Source of the DNA: Acanthaster planci
Taxonomy: Eukaryota; Echinodermata; Asteroidea; Valvatida; Acanthasteridae
Reading direction: 5' to 3'
Assembly (NCBI RefSeq): GCF_001949145.1
Contig: NW_019091364.1
Location: forward strand, 315,913 to 379,912
Length of the DNA: 64,000 nt
In this document: positions 53,301 to 64,000 of the stretch, piece by piece
Layout: every line of letters begins with the position of its first letter
Numbering within the stretch: the first letter of the stretch is position 1
Notes under the pieces: model-generated
Databases searched by the model: none
Told to the model about the DNA's origin: nothing
Seen by the model: the letters and a program-made list of their open reading frames with translations, nothing else
Position numbers and translations under genes: made by a program

Positions 53301-56300
53301 GTGGGCTTGAAAAACACTACATTTACTTTTAGCAGTATATGAAATGCAACTAGCTTCAGCTAGTAATGTTAAAAACACAAACTAAGACTGGCCTTCACTA
53401 AGGAAGAAAAAAAGATCTCTAACGGTCATCGTACTTTGTGTCATCAAGCGGTAACGAAGACACTATTTTGATGGGAAAACCCTCGAAAATAATCATACTA
53501 CTCGGGCAAAGGTGGCAGCGGATCGGCGCTAATGACTACGCCGTCTGTCTCTCGGTGAATCAAGGACGAGAACACGGTGGCGGCAAAGAAACTACGGAAA
53601 TGCGAAGGATTTACGCCAAATTGGAAGGAGGCTTGAAGGAGAACGGAATCCCGCCAAAAGCTTCCTCAGTCCACAGTTGTTCATTATGGCCCGTGATTTT
53701 TATTTTATCTATGTTTTAGGTGGCCAACACTTTGACATTTCTTTGCAAAATTGTTTGATCTCTTACTACCTTAGTGACGCTGGGTTTTTGTGGGTATATC
53801 TCGAGGGTCACGAGTGATGGCATGTAATGAGCTTTACAGACCTGATAAACAGTGAACCTGTCGCCACAGTAAACCTATACGTCATGATACGTACTAAAAT
53901 TCTAAAATAAACATGTAGACTGCAAGTATTTATATTCTTAATTGTGTAGACGTTATCAAGAAGCAAAAATTCCAATTATTCCAATTAATGAACTAAATCA
54001 AAGTAAATCAGACTTTTGCCGGAGAGTCTTTGTTCACACAGAAAATGAAGACTAGACCTTCATTGCGAATATCTTCATATACATGTACATGTCCACTTCG
54101 GTATGGTACAATACCAGGGCTGTAAGATATCAGAAAGAGCAATGGCACAATTGGCTACACTCCGTAGGAACCTTTACGGTTTTACGGAGGTTTAAACTAT
54201 GCGCTTATCCAATGGATACACCAATGAAGATAAATTACAATGTTGACATTTTGCCAACTGCACGAACTATAAGCATGCGTCACGTTGAGGAAAATAGTTG
54301 ACGGTTTGCTCGCCACATTATCGGACACTCAACGCACTAGGGGAAAAGATACTTCCCTTTGAGCCAACCGCCCGATTCATGAACCCTGACCCAGGTCATG
54401 ACCTTTCCCCCAGGGCTCTTCCGAAAAGCTGCAGGGGGTATATCCGACATGGCGCCGCTAGGGCCGCTGGGACGGGCATGGCGTGTACAACTAATTTGTC
54501 ATTTCATTCAAAATGTTACCCTTCCAAAATCTACACATTTATACTCAGTCGGACTGTTTCTGTCCAAAATGTACAATTAAAACTTTCATTTTGAGCAAGA
54601 TTTTCTCAGTTTGAGCTAAGTCACCAGTAAAACCAAAGGATTTCAAAAATCATTGAACGAAATAAAATGAAAGCAAATAGCATTAATGGCTTTGTATAGT
54701 TCATTGTACGTGGGGATCGGCTGTCCTGTAAATTAAGTCAAATATATTAAAGTAAACTTGAATGATTTTTCCATGAATTATCCCAGATCTTCAAGCAGCC
54801 TTCAACTGCCACTTTTCACGTCTTGTTTTATACGTAGCACAATGTAAACAGTATCTGCGCCCCGTCCATCCATTACGATGCTTATCTTTGTACATCTCCA
54901 AGGTTCCTCGTAATTCTAGAGCTTATAGCACCGGAATCTCGTCAAATGGTATTCAGACATTCTATTAAGATAATCTCACGCATGTATCCCACAAAAATAC
55001 AGTCGCAATTTCGGTGCCACTTCAAGGCTATCGTTGTTCATGCCAGTGTTGTTCACACAGGGGTTAATTCATAAACTTTCTTTAAGATTACGGCAGGACA
55101 TGGAATCGGGCGAAGTTTTATAATCTTTCCTATCACCCAAAAAGAAGACAGAATGGGCCTTTTGTTTCGCCACACATTTTGTCGTCGTGCTTTTTCGTGA
55201 AATTTATGATTGTTCGAGTTTCAGATTTCGAGAGACGCATACTCTAGTACGTTAGTCCAAAAGACAAACAGACGTGGTGACTACACCCCATATGGAAATG
55301 TCTTAGTTCAATATTCTGACGACAAGGCACCTCAGAGGAAGATACCGGTACCTAGCCGTTTCTAACCCAAGACAAACCAGAATTACGTAAAATTAAGTAA
55401 ATTTATGTTTTATTCAACCACAATTTGCAATCACGAGCTAGCACAATCGAGAAAATGTGCAACCAAAAAATGTGTTTTTCCCCCGAATTAATTTTACAAA
55501 ATCATGTGTTTAAAATACTTGTTTTGAGTGTCTGACTCAATGACCCTCGAATGAAACGATTGGAAAACTGACGCCAATCATCATGTCAGAGGTATTTAAG
55601 AGCAAGCAAGGAGCCTAGCTGGCAGGGTCTGTAACCACGCACCTGTCCTAGCTTGTCCTTGATGGCACCGATGTTACCGATGTCAGGATGATGGATTGTA
55701 GGTGATTGTTGTTGCACTTTGAAATGTTACAGTGCAGACACCCAAACACGAAGTCTTGGTTCGCGGTCAGGGCTTCAGAAACATTATAAAGGAGATAAGC
55801 CTTCTGCTGATGTTTATCTTCTGTTGGTTGAAATATGCGTACCCACCTTAAAACAAAGCATCGTTACATAATTTGCTTGAACGATTGACATTACGGTACA
55901 TTTTACATGGTTAGCCCTATCCATAGATAACCAAGGTTAACTTAAATTAAAGAGTTTATTCGTCACTGTTTTCGAACCAAGCTTATCGCATGTGTACTAT
56001 ATACTACGGCACATTATGAGTAAAAAGTGAACTGAAAGTTTGAATCTGTTTTACTCAACGTTTCCAGGAAACCAGTCATTCTCACACAGACATAAATCTA
56101 CTGTTATATATTGCCTAACGTACATGACAAGGTTTTAAAATGAATGTTGACACAAGGTTTCTAGAAATGTTATCTGTCACTGTAAAATCTTGCCGTCTTT
56201 TTTCCTAATGTCTTTATTGAATGAACACACGAGCTTGCCATTGGCAGCTCAGGGGGTGCTAAATGTGCTAACACGTGGCAATGGCTAGTTTGCTTAGTTT

Positions 56301-59300
56301 CGCGCCATTTTTATGAACCAAATTTTTTGGTAATACTGTTTACTGATATTAGGTCAACTCGTCACTCTATTCGGTATCGAGTTTCAACCTTCGGCTAAAC
56401 TCAGCCGTGTTGGTTTCATTCGGGCATGCGGATGGACGGAGTGCAGCTATGTTTATTTCGGCACGGGCTGATAATGCGTTCCGGCAGGCCCATTTGAGAA
56501 ATAGAGCAGTGATTTTTTCTGCATGGAACCGCCAGAAACCTACAGTGTATAATTGCTAACAGACGCGCCACTCAAGTATAAGAATGGTATAATGGCCGGA
56601 CTATTAACACACCGCAGACTGACGCTGAGTATCAGTGATAGCTCTAATATGTCTGTGTCGAGAGTTCGCTGTAGTTTGCCTTCAATTTTTGGAGGTAGAT
56701 TCTCTTGAAGTCGAGACCTATAGTATTGGGATGGTTGCAATAATGCAACGGTAAATTGAGAACGAGATAATTCCTCAAAGCTGCGGCCTGTCAAGGATGC
56801 CGGAAGAAAGCGAAGGAGGAAAATGTGACCGACATCAGAAAACAGTTGCTGCTGAATGATGCGCAACTAGGGTTCAAATAAATATCCCTAGACAGTCAGA
56901 GAGCGCAGGAACATTCACGTATCTGTTTACCACAACCGAAACTAACTTTGCCTGGATGCTAGTATAGAACAAAGTTTGGCATGATGAATGGAAACGGATG
57001 TGGGCTTACTGAATTGCAAAATTGGCAGTATCGATGGTGACGTTTTGGTAGACGACACCGAATCACACGTTTGCAGTTTCCAAACGCAGCCACTTAGATT
57101 TGATTGGGTCTTCGTGATTGTGCAGCTGTTCGGCCAAGGACAACGTACTACGTGCACGCACATACATTGTACACACACTGGCTCGTCTGTAAACTCACCG
57201 TGATAGAACTGTGACTTAGTCCGCTAAGGCTACGTATACCGGTACCTCTACAAGTTCATCAATTATCAGCAGTGAACACTCCCCTGAGGTGCACCTCCTT
57301 CGATGGAAGCTAGTTAACCTCATCAATTAAACCTCTATAAAACCTAGCGCTGCGGCAAGGCCTCTGATACGCCGCGCGTTAATGAGTGAAAATACCACAT
57401 CTTCGCGGCGCGTGTCACCAACGTGTCAACGTTATGAGCTAGGGCCTATCGTATTTCCATCAAAGATGGCACCGACTTAGTAGAAAGCAGAAGGTCACCG
57501 TTGACTCCATGTCACTGTCGGTCTATAAAATACATCATTACAGGCCTAAAATGTTGAAATTATTACCAAAGAAGGGTTATCTGGCGCCGTCATTAAATGG
57601 GTAATTGATGTTTACATGTATTCTGTTGGAGTTGCTGTTATGGCTTAGGGTTGGTCCACGGGGTTCTTGATTTCAAATTAAAAACTACTCTTTCTTGTGT
57701 AGAGTTGTCATAATGACAAAGATTCCGGTATTGCTTCTTTTATATGTCCGAATGATACAATTTTCAGTTATTATTTCATTTCACGTTTTTACCATTCACA
57801 GTCTATTTCACCGCGGGTTCTCATTAGATCATTATGCTTTTGTTGTCCTCGATACGAGGCGGTACAAGTCACCTTGAGTCTTAGTAACTGTCCTACTGTA
57901 CACGCCCCGTTCCCCCGTCCTAACGACGCGCTTCACCGTCCAGCCGAGTCCCGCGAGACACGGTCAGGTCAAACACCAGATAGCGTTCATCGGGATAAAT
58001 TTAGATTGATCTTAATTCACTCGCTGCAGATGTGTGCATTGTTCTGTAACAACCAATTCTAACATGCGGCCATTATGGAAAATAATTGAACCTCCTATCT
58101 CTGTTGTTACAACCAGATCGTGTTTTTTATTTCGATTTTTACGCAGAGTCAGCTTTTCGGTTCGCATTCATATTTGTTCAATCTTATATACTAGGTTGTA
58201 ATATTCATTGGAGCATTTTCTTGGATTCGTTTGGGCTAGGGATTCTCAGTTGAAGCTTCGTTTATAAATCAACCAAATAATAATAAATCAGGATCATTTC
58301 TAACAAACTGTGAAGTTGTGAATTCGGAACCAAAGCATTGCACAATGACTTACAAATAAATACAATTCCGGAACACTGATTTGTCTTCCTTAAAATGCTT
58401 ACACATGTCATTCGCATGTTACGATATTCACTGCAGCAGTTCTAAGACGGGCTTAGTCCTGATCTTGTACAAGACCTGACTCACGATGTGTCATGCCACT
58501 TTGGAAAGAATAGAAAAACAAATTCAGCCCCTGTCTCAGAGAGAAAAAATTACGCCAACAATTCAAGCGTGTCATTTCGCGCTCCTCAATCTTACAAAGA
58601 AAGTGATGATATTGGAAGAAACAGCATAAGTTATTCCAGCAATCTCATCCAAAGTGGCATGATGCGATTCGAAATTCATTAAAAAAAATATCTCGGGTTA
58701 AAACTGAAATAAAACCATAGCATGGGGTTGACAGACTTTTAACGCTTGAGGCAAACGGTGATTAGAGATTGAAGAGAAACTAAATGTATTTTTGGCGTAA
58801 TATAGCGCAATAAACTCTGATGTTGTTGTCGAAGGTCATAACAATAAAAAGTGACCGATGTTGATGTAGAAATTACGCCTCAGGGTAGCATGATCGACAC
58901 CCGTTGCTCCTTTTGTACCTTGTGCAGTGTCTCACAAAGGTTGTGGACATGTTTTAGATATCACTAAACCCACCCGTCTGTGCCATTTTGTCGGCTACCG
59001 CGATTATTTTCTAACCTCCGCAGGTCTCGGCCCCGTCGTTTCGCACCTCCACTCGGTGTTTTCTCAAAGACAGCTCCGTCGACGCAGTTCCATTGGCCCG
59101 TGGAAACATCGACCCGGGCAACCAACTCTTGCAGGTTTTTAACATTGATAAAGCGAGGATTGAGATTTTGGTTTGTATCGGTGGGAACTTCTGTGGAAGC
59201 GGCCCGAGGCATAACGGAAACCAAGGATCCTGGAATAGCTGGTGGGCAGCACTGAGCCTCAGATTGGCTGTGATCGGTCCAATCAAACCCCAAGTTGTAT

Positions 59301-62300
59301 TTTATAGCCACTTTGTCTCGATAACAAAAACGTTAGACTGCTGGGATTAAGATTTCGAACACAAAGCTTGGAGGTTTTCCTAAATTTTCATGTAATCGAG
59401 AAATACAAAAACTGAAATTACCGGATGAAATGAAAGACTTGTCTAAAACAGAATATAGGGGGCCTAGAAACGTAGGCCTATGTCTGACTTTGACATGAAA
59501 GCTTTAACTTAAGTATGTACAAGATTGTCTTCAAGGCAAGCCATGTTTGTTGAAAAACATGAACCGTTAGTGATGAGACAAACTGTAAATTGAATAATTG
59601 AGTTATGTTAACAAGTTGACAGATGCTGCACTTTCGTCAGGGATCTTCTAAACACACTGTTTTATTCTTTCTCCCTGACTTCTTGCGGAAACCAGTTGCC
59701 TAGCCATATCTGTCAGGCCGGCACACACTGTCCCGACGACCCGGCTCCACGATGTACTTTCCCGACCACGAAATCAAGTCATCAAACCATCAAGTGATCA
59801 GAAATTATAACGAGATAATTCTTCTACCACGGAAGCGGCCTCGGAACAGGCGGCCTTGCGGCGTATTCGCGCCCTTGTACAGGCCGCGGTGGTACGGGCC
59901 TGCGTCCGCTGTTGTTGGCATGTTTGCCCGTTATCTAGAAAAGCGACGCCGAAAAGGCCAGCGGCTTGCTCTCTGTTCTTTTTGCAATGCTCTTCCAATA
60001 TCTTGACTTGTTCAAGATTAGGCATGCATGAACATAGCTGGACAGACACGCATCACGTAAAACGAGTAATTCGACGCACCTAAGCGGCATCTTGGAGTTC
60101 ATTAAAACTCCTGGGTTTGCGTCCGAATGTCCAAGAGAATTAAGACGGAATTATTTTGATATTGCTTTGAGCCAAGGTGCACGTGGCACATGACAACCAG
60201 GACCACTCATGCGCAGTCGCGTATGATTGAACTTTCTGCTCCTCTCATTGGTTGAAAATCCTAACAGAAAACTTTATAAAGGCAACGATTGGCTATGCAA
60301 AAGTAATTGTTGCTATCATCCTCTAACCTCACGTCTTTCTATCGGCTGAATGTTTTGTCAGCACAAGACATTGGATAGATATCTCGGAAATATGAAAATA
60401 TTGATAGCCATTATGTTTGTTGAGCCATTTTCGTTGAAGCTTAATAATGCCAACGAAGACGGTGCCCTTCGAATAGAATTAATTCTTTAAGTTGACAATA
60501 AAAAATAAAATCTTATTGTAGACGCTTTCTGCAAAATGCGCATTGTAAGCGTTTCAAAATCATTTAAAATGTGGCAAGTCAATTACAGCTCCTAGATTCG
60601 ATTCCCGTGGGGCTGTCGGGTCTTAGCATTTCACCGCCATGAAATCATCTTCTGAAGTTGAAAGTGGGTTAAGATGCCTACCTTTGGGATTTGCGCTGTG
60701 TCTCATGCACATGTACTTGTGTTGGAGTTGTAACAGCATCGTGCCAGTGGAGTTTGGTGGCGTAATGCGCCACAGCGACCATTAAAAATGTACAGGGAAG
60801 TGTCATAAAGTGTTATGGAACCGTTATTGTATACGCATTGTACAGGCAAAGCAATATTTACTGTGTATCGGTCACTACAGTCTGTATTCTGATACCTGAA
60901 TGTTTTTCCCGTGTGGCCAAGAAGGCAAGATCAGGCATAAAACGAAGTTATGTTTTTACACATTAATATCAGAGCAACTTCCTTTTAATTAAATTTTAAA
61001 ATTTTATTTGGACAACAGGCCTTTGTGTTGCTGAATCACTCCTTTTCCGACGTGTTTGTTGCCAAGTATTGGACGCTATGGTGACTTTGATAAATATCAC
61101 TGGATACGTCTGACGGCCATATTCTCCAGACGTTGTTTAAATGATGAAGATTCTTCGATCTTAAACTTATATAATATGGAATTTTCACATTGATCTAGAT
61201 CAGCGGCCAGTCACGGCAACCAAGACTTAGTGATACCAGCCAATACGTAATGATGCTGACATGTTGAGAAAAGATGAGGTGGTTCTTATTGGGTTTAAGA
61301 AAACAATACTAAACGCCACCTGACCATGCACTGACGTCAAATACTATTCTTGCGAATTAGTTATTGTGTCAGTATCGATTACCCACAAGCCTACAACCTA
61401 TTCGATTCTTAAACTTCCATTATCTTGAACTTTAACAAAGTGATTGGCTGCAATGTTCTGGTCTAAGAACCCTAGACAATCCGACGTCGTAGGTATTGCA
61501 TGCACGGAAGTCCTTCGTTTCCCCTGAAGTCTCATTGGTGTAATTCTCGCGAGAGTTGGCCTTGCCAAGTCGTCACTAGCAGTTTTTTTTTCGACTAAGG
61601 TGCCCCTTTGATGGATACCGCCTTGGGTAACCTCGAGCCCGGGAGTTTTAGAGCCCTGGCCCCTGGTGATGACATTGGCAGCCAGTAATTATGGATTGAT
61701 GTGATCTGTAGCGCCTCAACTTCCGGTAGGGTCTGGGGAGAGAGAGCTGGGTCAGAGAGGGTATTCCGGGGAGGCATATACCTGCCGCTAAAAGGGACAG
61801 AAACGCCCTTAGAGGGTGTTACAGGGAGGGCGCGTGATTTCTTTGAAAGGGAAATGTGAAATCAAAGCTTCGTCTGTCTTCACAATTATGCATTCCAATC
61901 GATTTTTTTTCAAATGCGTATAAAGTTCTGAAAATGGAATTGGAAGAGAGTGAATAAATTTCGTATGCAGTTTGAAGGACAGCTTCTAATAAATAGCGCG
62001 ATGGTTTGTCACTCAAACCAAGCAGGATTCACGAATGGCCCGTTGAAATGATACATCACCTTCTTGCAATCGTAGCTTTGTCAAATCTTTCGCGAGCAGG
62101 ATCCACAATCTAAGTACCAGTCACGAGTCTGCGACCAAGAAAACCGCAGAGTTACATGGTGGTTGGCACACGCTTCGTGCGTACAGCCGACTCGTCAAGG
62201 CCACCAGACGGTCCCGCGCTTCAAGATAATCTCGGTATAATATTTGCTTGGGATCAGCTTACAGACAGCAGCGCGTCTCCGGGGAATTGTACCGGGCCGG

Positions 62301-63131
62301 CTAGCCGGTTGAGACGGTCGTCATTTCCTCTACCGCGCGTTCCCTGTTCACGCTATTGACAACAAGAAGGCTTTGCTGATAATCAGTTGTCATTTGACTA
62401 ATCAAAACGCGAAAGAAAGCCATATGAACGGATATGAAGTATAGTGAAACATTACTGCCCTCATGCACAAAAGAGGTCCTTGATTGAGCAAAGAAATTTG
62501 ATACTAAAGTTGTCATTATTTTAGCCTACACACTACTACATGTACATGTGTACATGAAGTCATATAATGGCTCTGACCATGGATGGTTTCTATCGGCCCT
62601 GGAATAAAGTATAAAAACTACCTTTCCTTTCTAGATGACGGTATCCCAATGTTAACCATTACTTCCACTCATGATATTTCGCTCTTCGCAATTAATTAAA
62701 ATAGTTTGGTCTTACATTCGCATTCAAATCTTTCAACTTCAGTTTTCTACTGGACTAACCTCAGGAATTGGGGCGTCAGCGTTCATTTTCCACAGCGGTT
62801 CAGAAAATTACCGCTTTTATTCAATGCGGTTTTGGCTGTTTATGTTGTTTGCATTTTGCGGTACCATCGAATATATCAGACATTCCTTTCTCATCTCTCG
62901 CTTACCATCACAATGTTTGAATATCATATTCAAATGTGACAGGAGCAGAACAGTTCCAAACATTCAGGACTTATACACCGTTTTATATTTGCCATCTCCT
63001 TGCAGCCGATGCGTTCTGGCCAGCGACACAACATAAACGACATGAACGGCATGATGCACCATCATCCCTCCACACACCCCATGCATCACCACCACCATCA
63101 CCACCAGCAGACAGCGGCCATGATGAGATGA
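43828..63131 (+). CDS. Scx/Tcf15: Scleraxis/paraxis (TCF15)-type bHLH transcription factor, two exons
   Basis: join(43828-44358, 63006-63131), 218 codons; vertebrate scleraxis and TCF15 are about 200. Class A bHLH factor expected to dimerise with an E protein and bind E-boxes in the nucleus; in vertebrates the family specifies tendon and paraxial mesoderm (established). The bHLH is at 76-128: [19 protein letters not shown], loop [20 protein letters not shown], then SYISHL. The [28 protein letters not shown] block is diagnostic for scleraxis/paraxis against Twist, Hand or TCF23/24. ICTFCLS (159-165) is the conserved C-terminal motif of the same family. A basic run (SRRRKSK, 49-55) may be the nuclear signal. 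Invertebrates usually have one gene for both vertebrate paralogues, so the symbol is double. Confidence 0.88.
45753..45792. repeat. Perfect 18-bp hairpin with 4-base loop
   Basis: ACCATAGAGCTACAAACC, loop CATA, then the exact complement. Too short a stem for a typical microRNA precursor; likely a small fold-back element or cruciform site. Confidence 0.85.
47331..47450. mobile_element. Degraded copy of the hairpin MITE at 37258
   Basis: GATTCACAATAATGCGCCTCC and AAGAGTTTT match the left end of the 37258 element, AAACGCGCGCTGGGTCG matches its middle, and GCGAAATACGG resembles the outer right end. The right inverted repeat itself is lost. Confidence 0.6.
48803..48834. repeat. (AAT)n microsatellite, likely LINE 3' tail
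   Basis: AATAATAAT run followed by AACAACAATAATAG. It lies exactly downstream (minus strand) of the reverse transcriptase relic, as short-repeat tails do in CR1/L2-type LINEs. Confidence 0.75.
48835..49566 (-). pseudogene. CR1/L2-like LINE relic: C-terminal end of reverse transcriptase
   Basis: The minus strand is open in one frame from 49564 to the stop at 49007. It reads [71 protein letters not shown] and [10 protein letters not shown]: the C-terminal part of a non-LTR retrotransposon polymerase (VTSRLDYCNSLLYG, QNAAARL, LHWLPV..RI.FKI in relatives). The catalytic core is missing and a TAG in frame precedes the preserved part, so this is a 5'-truncated dead copy. 48835-49006 is its 3' UTR. 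Confidence 0.8.
50591..50665. repeat. Near-perfect 37-bp inverted repeat with 1-base spacer
   Basis: Left arm 50591-50627 begins TTGGTTACCGATTGCTGGAG; right arm 50629-50665 is its complement with two mismatches. Essentially a long palindrome, able to form a cruciform. Confidence 0.85.
51541..52300. repeat. Tandem direct duplication, about 380-bp unit, two copies
   Basis: Copy 1 is 51541-51919 and copy 2 is 51920-52300; both start CATGGTTTGGCCCGTTGGTA and end near CTTAAGCA..GCCTAGGG. They differ by scattered substitutions and small indels only. Each copy holds a perfect TGACGTCA (51734-51741 and 52114-52121). No coding potential. Confidence 0.9.
53438..53719 (+). other. Unrecognised 93-codon ORF in a less AT-rich patch
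   Basis: The frame includes [20 protein letters not shown] and [20 protein letters not shown]. No domain recognised, no splice signals placed. Sits inside the bHLH intron on the same strand. Probably chance or a relic. Confidence 0.12.
61610..61830. promoter_or_regulatory. GC-rich island, candidate intronic enhancer
   Basis: Less AT-rich than its flanks; contains GTAATTATGGATTGATGTGA (homeodomain and PBX/HOX-like sites). About 1.2 kb before exon 2. Inference from composition and motifs only. Confidence 0.2.
63006..63131 (+). CDS. Scx/Tcf15: bHLH gene exon 2 (residues 178-218), Met/His-rich C terminus
   Basis: A pyrimidine-rich acceptor (TTTGCCATCTCCTTGCAG) precedes CCGATGCGT, phase 0, which matches the exon 1 donor. 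The 41 residues run [20 protein letters not shown], then PSTHPM, a histidine run and QQTAAMMR before TGA (63129-63131). Vertebrate homologues likewise have a short last coding exon. Assigned from phase, acceptor quality and clean stop; not confirmed by transcript. An ATTAAA that could serve polyadenylation is near 63752. Confidence 0.68.
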   Translation, partial: PMRSGQRHNINDMNGMMHHHPSTHPMHHHHHHHQQTAAMMR

Positions 63132-64000
63132 AATACCCGGATGGTACACATGTGCAGGAAAACATGGACTCTTTACCATATTATGTACTGCGCCTTTTTT
63201 GGACACAAGGTTGGCAACTTCATGAAAATTTGCTCGAAGGTTTGCAACCTCATTCCCACTATAGGATGACTACGGTTCTTCAAGTTTCGTTGGACCTACA
63301 GTGGATTCTTTGTAAACAGTTTACATTATTTTGCATTATTATATCATTTTTTTCTCGATAATTTAAAAACAAAATCCTGTAAAGATTTTATTAGTATGCG
63401 TAGAGATTGTTTAATAGTAGTTCAAGACACTTGCAAGATGCTGAAATGTCTGGACAGCGTTGTGTTGCGAGTGAAGCAGATCCTACTAGAGTTACAAAGA
63501 AAAAGCATTGTTAAGGTGGTGTTCCCTGACTCCTGGAAATGGCGTAAGCAATGGAGTGTTATCCCTTTCACCCTGCTTCGCTCTTGCCAAATGAATGACT
63601 CCTCAGGGTTGACATCTATTATCCGAAGTCGGATGTCCTTGTCATGTCCAGTGCTGTTGCCTATAAGTTATGGGAAGGCCTCAGGGTATACCGTGTCAAC
63701 ATAGACCGGATATCCGCTGTAATTTATAGAATATGAACCTTCTGATAAACAATTAAACAACACAAAGTATGAAACTTAAAGCAGGTCCAAAGTAAACCTC
63801 TGATTTTAGGCCAAGGAGGGGGGACATACAGGGAAGCATATCTCTCACAACATTTGAAGCATGCAAATAGGCCTGCGAAAGATCGGACCCTTACATCGAA
63901 AGCAGCACTAGCTGAGGTCAACATAGTACTTCCGGGGTCAACAGGCGGGGTTAGTTTGCAAAGAGGAGAATATTTATATCCTGTTCTCCAATGGCCTCTA
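63132..64000. other. 3' UTR / downstream flank of the bHLH gene
   Basis: No further gene recognised. No AATAAA close to the stop; an ATTAAA variant occurs near 63752. Confidence 0.4.

Larger units (their letters stand above)
44359..63005 (+). other. Large intron (18.6 kb) of the bHLH gene
   Basis: GTAAGT...TTGCAG. Holds a LINE relic, two near-perfect hairpins, a MITE relic, a tandem duplication and GC-rich islands around 46920-47060, 57340-57480, 58980-59260, 59820-59960 and 61610-61830. The rest is AT-rich with no gene recognised. Confidence 0.65.

Noticed and set aside
60590-60625. B-box-like GATTCGATTCCCGTGG
   Set aside because: No cloverleaf and no A box upstream; not called as a tRNA.
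62671-63361. Plus-strand ORFs overlapping bHLH exon 2 in other frames
   Set aside because: The phase-0 frame continuing exon 1 is the one with an acceptor and a clean stop; the others are Cys/Phe- or Pro-rich shadows.
1-64000. CRISPR arrays, operons, prophage or rRNA genes
   Set aside because: No regularly spaced repeats, no polycistronic coding layout and no rRNA-like sequence; the window is a spliced eukaryotic region.

Overview
Eukaryotic (metazoan) nuclear DNA, AT-leaning, with spliced genes, canonical GT-AG introns and many degraded mobile elements. The gene content (a multi-exon dynein heavy chain domain 1-like gene, a scleraxis/paraxis bHLH gene, tRNA-derived SINE-like repeats, a CR1/L2-type LINE relic, hairpin MITEs) fits a marine invertebrate, most likely a deuterostome (echinoderm, hemichordate or amphioxus). 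This is an inference; nothing here fixes the species.

Layout. (1) Positions 1-26256, minus strand: most of one large gene. I could thread 53 coding exons, all phase-consistent, giving 3053 complete codons. They run from an ATG at 26254-26256 through the tail, linker, AAA1, AAA2 and AAA3 of a dynein heavy chain; the gene leaves the window at position 1 before AAA4, stalk and AAA5-6. P-loops of AAA1, AAA2 and AAA3 are intact, but the AAA1 Walker B acidic pair is gone. AAA1 carries an extra basic, Ser/His-rich insert with three RRxS motifs. This points to DNHD1 rather than a conventional axonemal motor. (2) 26257-28170: its 5' leader and a TATA-less promoter candidate. (3) 28170-43827: a gene-poor interval with palindromes, a (GA)28 tract ending in the only N, a hAT-like element built from GGTCTC arrays, a hairpin MITE and SINE-like relics. 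(4) 43828-63131, plus strand: a scleraxis/TCF15-type bHLH gene in two coding exons separated by an 18.6-kb intron. The intron holds a LINE relic, hairpins, a 380-bp tandem duplication and several GC-rich islands that may be enhancers. (5) 63132-64000: 3' flank.

The two genes are divergent and show no functional link: one is a cilium/sperm-flagellum type protein, the other a mesodermal/connective-tissue type transcription factor. No operon, CRISPR array, rRNA gene or convincing functional tRNA was seen. All exon limits were read by eye from splice consensus and reading phase.
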